Shown in pieces: positions 60,461 through 64,000 of a DNA stretch of 64,000 bases. Location of the stretch: the NCBI GenBank assembly GCA_964446585.1, contig CAYUPI010000020.1, forward strand, positions 1 through 64,000, given 5' to 3'. The translations under genes were made by a program, and so were the position numbers. The notes under the pieces are model-generated. The model saw only the letters and a program-made list of their open reading frames with translations, did no database searches and was not told where the DNA came from. Position 1 is the first letter of the stretch, and each line of letters begins with the position of its first letter. Source of the DNA: CAYUPI01 sp964446585 (GTDB lineage Bacteria > Verrucomicrobiota > Verrucomicrobiia > Limisphaerales > UBA8199).

Positions 60461-62900
60461 CTTTGCGAATCGCGGGCTGGCCTTCTCTCCCGCGCTTCTG
60501 CTGCTGTGCTCTTTGACGGCGGCAGAGATCACGCCGCTTCCGGAAACAGTCGTTCCAGTGATCACAGACCGTCAGGATTTTCAAGTACCGGATCGAACGC
60601 ACCTGACGGGATGGCTCGGCCAGAGGATTCAGTTCAATGAAGCCAACCGGTTGGTGAAGCTCGACGCGGAGCGATTGTTGGAAGGCTACCGTAAGCGCCC
60701 GGGCCGCCAGTCGTGGGACGGAGAGCACGTCGGCAAATGGCTCCACGCGGCTACGCTGGCCTGGGTCAACACTGGGGATCCAGCGCTGCGCCAGAAACTA
60801 GATTACGTCGCTGCGGAGCTGGTCAATTGCCAGATGGACGACGGCTATCTGGGGACCTACGTCGAGAAGAACCGCTGGCGATCGTGGGATGTTTGGGCGC
60901 ACAAATACAATCTCATCGGCCTCATTACCTATGCGCGTTACACCGGGAACATGGCGCCGCTGGACTGTTGCCGCCGGATGGCCGATTTGCTCTGCAAAAC
61001 GCTGGGTGATGAAGCAGACAAGCGTGATATTATCAAGTCTGGCCCGATCGAAGGAATGGCGCCGACGAGTGTGCTCGAGCCGATGGTCCTGCTCTACCGC
61101 CTTACCGGTGAGCCACGCTACCTCGAGTTCTGCAGGTACATCTTGCGCGCCTGGGAACAACCGAATGGACCGAAGATCATTTCGACGCTGCTGACCTCCA
61201 AGCGCGTCGATAAGGTCGCCAGCGGCAAAGCCTACGAGATGCTCTCCTGCCTCAACGGCGCTTTGGAGTATTACCGGACCACGGGCGAACTGCGTCTTCT
61301 GCAGGCGTGTCTGAACGCCTGGCAGGACATCGTCGATAACCGTCTCTACCTAACCGGCGCCGCGAGTTACTGGGAGGTGTTCCATGGAGATTACGATTTT
61401 CCGAACGTCAACAATGTGGGTGAGACCTGTGTCACGGTGACGTGGCTCCAATTCAACGCTCAATTGCTGCGGTTAACCGGCGAGGCTCGCTTTGCCGACC
61501 AAATTGAGCATGTCGTCTTAAATCAACTTCTGGGCGCCCAGCGGTGTGATGGCGCGGCCTGGGGTTATTATGTCCAGATGGAAGGCCGCAAGCCCTACAC
61601 TTCTAACCTGGATGGCCAGTGCTGTCTCTCCAGTGGCCCGCGAGGAATCGCGCTGATTCCTACGTTCGCCGTGACCACGGACGCCGAGGGCGTTGTTATT
61701 AATCTATACGATGCCGGAACATCTCACCTCAAACTGCGCGACCAGACAGCCGTTGCCGTTAGGACAGAGACGCAGTATCCGAGCCAGGAGCAAATTCGGA
61801 TTACCCTCGAGCCGGCAGAGCCGAGGAGATTCGCCGTCAGAGTGCGAATGCCAGGCTGGTGTCACCATGGGGTGGTTGAAGTGAACGGCCACAAATTGCC
61901 CGTTCATACGGATTTCCACGGTTACGTGGCCATTCACCGTAAATGGGAGAAGGGCGACCTGATATCTCTGCGATTGAAGCTCGAACCTCACCTCATTACC
62001 GGCGACCACATGAACCAGGGAAAGGTGGCTCTGATGTTTGGTCCACTGGTCCTGGCTGCGGATGAAGCGCTGCTCCCAAAGCCCTCCTCTTCCGCCATCG
62101 TCCCGCCCGCGGCCGGACGATGGCGCGACAAGCCGCGGCCCTCTTCTCCAATCGAGGAGAGGGTGAGCGCAACCGGGCGCTGGCCCATCAATGCCGTCGG
62201 CGTGGCATCTCCAAAGCTGGCAGCGCTCCAATTCAAAACAGAGCCCGCTCCGGACGAGTTCAGGACGTGGCCGGGAGCGCAGATCTTTCGAATCCGCGGC
62301 GTGACAAGGAAACCAATGCCCGGAATCAAAATTGGGACTCTGGTGTCCCTCGGGCTAGTACCGTTCGCGGATGCAGGGAGCTCCGGCGCGCGGTACAAGG
62401 TCTGGCTGCCGCTGCCGCTTGACCTGTACCGCGGCAATCTCCTCCTGGACGGCGTGGTGAGCCGTTCACGTCGCGGCAGCCTTAGTGATTCGATCACAGA
62501 TGAAGATTTCGAAACTGTCATGAGTACCAATGACGGCAGGCTGGCGGCGGAGGACTGGTTTGCCGTGCAGCTCAACGAACCGGTGGTTGTAAAGCGTGTG
62601 CTCTATGCTCACGGCAAAACGTTCCCCGACGGCGGCTGGTTCGATGCCAGCGCGGGCAAGCCCCGCATCCAGGTCAAGCGCTCGAAGGATGGCGTGTGGG
62701 AAACGGTGGCGGAAGTTACTGATTATCCCGCGACGACGGCGAAAGACTCCGCGGAAATGGACGGCAGCGAGTCCTTCTTCTGCACGCTGCCCAAACCGGT
62801 TAAAGTCTGGGCAATCCGCGTCACTGGCAAACCTGCCTCGGGCAAAAATCCCCAACAAGCCTTTTCCTCCTGCGCCGAGCTGCAGGCATTCAATGAGTGA
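60450..62900 (+). CDS. Glycoside hydrolase family 127 (DUF1680) beta-L-arabinofuranosidase-like enzyme
   Basis: 816 residues from ATG 60450, which starts a signal peptide (FSPALLLLCSLTAAE); the longer frame at 60414 is in PHP coding sequence. The GH127 zinc/cysteine site is present: Glu and Cys in GETCVTVTW, and the Cys-Cys pair in QCCLSSGPRGI, corresponding to the HypBA1 residues that bind zinc and act as nucleophile. Other family text: ERLLEGYRKRPG, DDGYLGTYV, EAYEMLSC-like GKAYEMLSCLNG. It releases terminal arabinose from plant or microbial glycans. Residues ~544-572 (PKPSSSAIVPPAAGRW to EERVSATG) come from an inserted repeat (62080-62165). The C-terminus is a beta-sandwich. Confidence 0.86.
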   Translation: MSVSFANRGLAFSPALLLLCSLTAAEITPLPETVVPVITDRQDFQVPDRTHLTGWLGQRIQFNEANRLVKLDAERLLEGYRKRPGRQSWDGEHVGKWLHAATLAWVNTGDPALRQKLDYVAAELVNCQMDDGYLGTYVEKNRWRSWDVWAHKYNLIGLITYARYTGNMAPLDCCRRMADLLCKTLGDEADKRDIIKSGPIEGMAPTSVLEPMVLLYRLTGEPRYLEFCRYILRAWEQPNGPKIISTLLTSKRVDKVASGKAYEMLSCLNGALEYYRTTGELRLLQACLNAWQDIVDNRLYLTGAASYWEVFHGDYDFPNVNNVGETCVTVTWLQFNAQLLRLTGEARFADQIEHVVLNQLLGAQRCDGAAWGYYVQMEGRKPYTSNLDGQCCLSSGPRGIALIPTFAVTTDAEGVVINLYDAGTSHLKLRDQTAVAVRTETQYPSQEQIRITLEPAEPRRFAVRVRMPGWCHHGVVEVNGHKLPVHTDFHGYVAIHRKWEKGDLISLRLKLEPHLITGDHMNQGKVALMFGPLVLAADEALLPKPSSSAIVPPAAGRWRDKPRPSSPIEERVSATGRWPINAVGVASPKLAALQFKTEPAPDEFRTWPGAQIFRIRGVTRKPMPGIKIGTLVSLGLVPFADAGSSGARYKVWLPLPLDLYRGNLLLDGVVSRSRRGSLSDSITDEDFETVMSTNDGRLAAEDWFAVQLNEPVVVKRVLYAHGKTFPDGGWFDASAGKPRIQVKRSKDGVWETVAEVTDYPATTAKDSAEMDGSESFFCTLPKPVKVWAIRVTGKPASGKNPQQAFSSCAELQAFNE
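62080..62165. repeat. Hairpin repeat inserted in frame in the GH127 gene
   Basis: Perfect 10-base arms 62094-62103 and 62115-62124 (gccatcgtcc and inverse) with an 11-base loop. It is bounded by ccctcctc and gaggagaggg words. Encodes about 28 residues of low complexity in a linker of the enzyme. Confidence 0.75.
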
Positions 62901-63020
62901 AGGAAAGCTTGTTCCTCCTTGTCGGCATTCGCAAACACCGCATACTCTGCCCGAAGCTGAACCGAAGTTTCCGAGTCATGATTGCTTTCTGTTCGATCAA
63001 TTGAACAGCCGTTCCTCGAC

Positions 63021-64000
63021 ATGAATCGGCGAGACTTTCTGCATGCGACGGCTCTCGGCGCGCTGCCTATGACAGTCGCTCCCTCCATTCTGCAGGCATC
63101 CACGCCCTCTTGGTCATCGGCCGCTCGATATCACCCCAAGTCGTTCGCGTGGGAGGAGGCTACAATCGTTCAGCTTCAAGCGGCAATGAGAACCGGCAAA
63201 GCAACCGCCGCATCAATCGTTAAAAAGTACCTCAAGCGAATCGAGGAGATCGATCGCGGCGGTGCGGCTATTAATTCAATCATCGAGTTGAATCCCGACG
63301 CCCTGGCGATTGCCCGCGAGCTGGACAAGGAGCGCAAAGGCCGGGGGGCGCGCGGTCCGCTGCACGGGATACCGGTGCTGATCAAGGACAACATTGACAC
63401 GCATGACCGCATGATGACGACCGCAGGCTCGCTGGCTTTGTTAGGTTCAATTGCCCAGCGCGACTCATTCGTGGCGCAAAAACTTCGTGAGGCCGGGGCT
63501 GTCATCCTTGGCAAAACGAATCCGAGCGAATGGGCAAACTTCCGCTCGACGCGCTCGACCAGTGGCTGGAGCGGTCGCGGCGGCCTGACAAAGAATCCGT
63601 ATGCGCTCGATCGCAACCCGGGTGGGTCCAGCTCCGGCACGGGGGCAGCGGTGGCGGCGAACCTTTGCGCCGTGGGCATCGGCACTGAGACCGACGGCTC
63701 GATCACGTGTCCGTCCGCATTCAACGGCCTGGCGGGACTGAAGCCAACTGTAGGGCTTGTGAGCCGCGCCGGTATCATTCCCATCGCGCACAGTCAGGAT
63801 ACCGCCGGGCCGATGACACGCACAGTCACCGACACGGCTATCCTCCTAGGCGCTTTGACCGGCGTAGATCCCTGCGACGCGGCCACTGAGGGAAGCGCCC
63901 GGAAATTTTTTTCGGATTACACCCAGTTTCTCGATCCGCACGGACTGCGCGGAGCGCGGCTCGGCGTGGCGCGCCAATTCTTTGACCTTCAGCCCGTAGC
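63021..64000 (+). CDS. Amidase signature family enzyme, Tat signal, cut by window end
   Basis: 326 codons from ATG 63021 to the window edge; the C-terminus is missing. MNRRDFLHATALGALPM is a twin-arginine signal. The amidase triad is visible: Lys122 in VLIKDN, the cis-Ser loop GGSSSGTG (203-205) and nucleophile Ser227 in TETDGSITCPS. Such enzymes hydrolyse amides with broad substrates, similar to the A subunit of GatCAB but exported. It begins 120 bp after the GH127 gene on the same strand, so it may be the next gene of the operon. It is open to the right edge. Confidence 0.85.
   Translation, partial: MNRRDFLHATALGALPMTVAPSILQASTPSWSSAARYHPKSFAWEEATIVQLQAAMRTGKATAASIVKKYLKRIEEIDRGGAAINSIIELNPDALAIARELDKERKGRGARGPLHGIPVLIKDNIDTHDRMMTTAGSLALLGSIAQRDSFVAQKLREAGAVILGKTNPSEWANFRSTRSTSGWSGRGGLTKNPYALDRNPGGSSSGTGAAVAANLCAVGIGTETDGSITCPSAFNGLAGLKPTVGLVSRAGIIPIAHSQDTAGPMTRTVTDTAILLGALTGVDPCDAATEGSARKFFSDYTQFLDPHGLRGARLGVARQFFDLQPV

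Overview
The window reads as chromosomal DNA of a Verrucomicrobiota bacterium, probably from the soil/freshwater Pedosphaera/Limisphaera side (subdivision 3). I infer this from the gene families: a heme-binding 'membrane-bound dehydrogenase' of the Planctomycete/Verrucomicrobium type, a ceramidase-fold lipase, a lone pseudopilin-like protein, a PQQ-type propeller, HYR and delta-60 repeat surface proteins, a DUF1680/GH127 glycosidase and a DUF6576-like rhomboid. Clear Shine-Dalgarno sites are rare, so several starts were chosen from signal peptides. No rRNA, tRNA, CRISPR array, transposase or phage gene was seen. One 100-N scaffold gap lies at 1353-1452.

Layout. 1-5.9 kb (+): a broken HYR-repeat surface protein, a delta-60 repeat protein and a membrane-anchored protein of unknown function. 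5.97-9.9 kb (-): secreted S9 and M14 peptidases. 10.1-17.5 kb (+): a CTP-synthase-like amidotransferase with a premature stop, an unknown secreted protein, a beta-helix protein and an oligogalacturonate-lyase-like propeller (a likely pectin-related pair), then a two-domain arginine dihydrolase/ornithine cyclodeaminase. 17.8-22.6 kb (-): ceramidase-like protein and heme-binding dehydrogenase. 22.7-28.6 kb: a small anchored protein, a pseudopilin, a PQQ propeller and a YVTN-phosphoesterase fusion. 29.3-39.2 kb (-): a 1,100-residue mosaic (FGE fold, Calx-beta, RCC1 propeller, FIMAH), an esterase lipoprotein, an M16 peptidase and an FMN hydroxy-acid oxidase. 39.5-49.8 kb: periplasmic carbonic anhydrase, a DNA methyltransferase with a borrowed leader, an UvrA family protein, a PhnP-like hydrolase, a sugar isomerase-like protein, TatD and a cyclase. 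50-53.8 kb (-): a FAD/Fe-S dehydrogenase and a rhomboid. 54-64 kb: an Aas-like acyltransferase/ligase with an alpha/beta hydrolase, an orphan EboB-like protein with a small partner, a zinc-ribbon protein, a PHP-domain protein overlapping a GH127 glycosidase, and a Tat-exported amidase cut by the window end.

Functionally this is a heterotroph's complement: many exported hydrolases for peptides, plant polysaccharide and lipid, redox enzymes for their products, and housekeeping repair and lipid genes between them.

The most striking feature is not a single gene. Several unrelated families of short, hairpin-forming repeats lie between genes and also inside reading frames without breaking them. 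UvrA carries one perfect 24-bp inverted repeat plus at least four other repeat-derived stretches. TatD, the heme-binding dehydrogenase and the GH127 enzyme each carry one. Two operon junctions (S9/M14 and ceramidase/dehydrogenase) have repeat DNA forming the first 40-60 codons of the downstream gene. This resembles the palindromic elements of Rickettsia in behaviour, though not in sequence. Two more second-look items are a nonsense codon in the CTP-synthase-like gene, with intact conserved sequence after it, and a duplicated carbonic-anhydrase leader in front of a methyltransferase.
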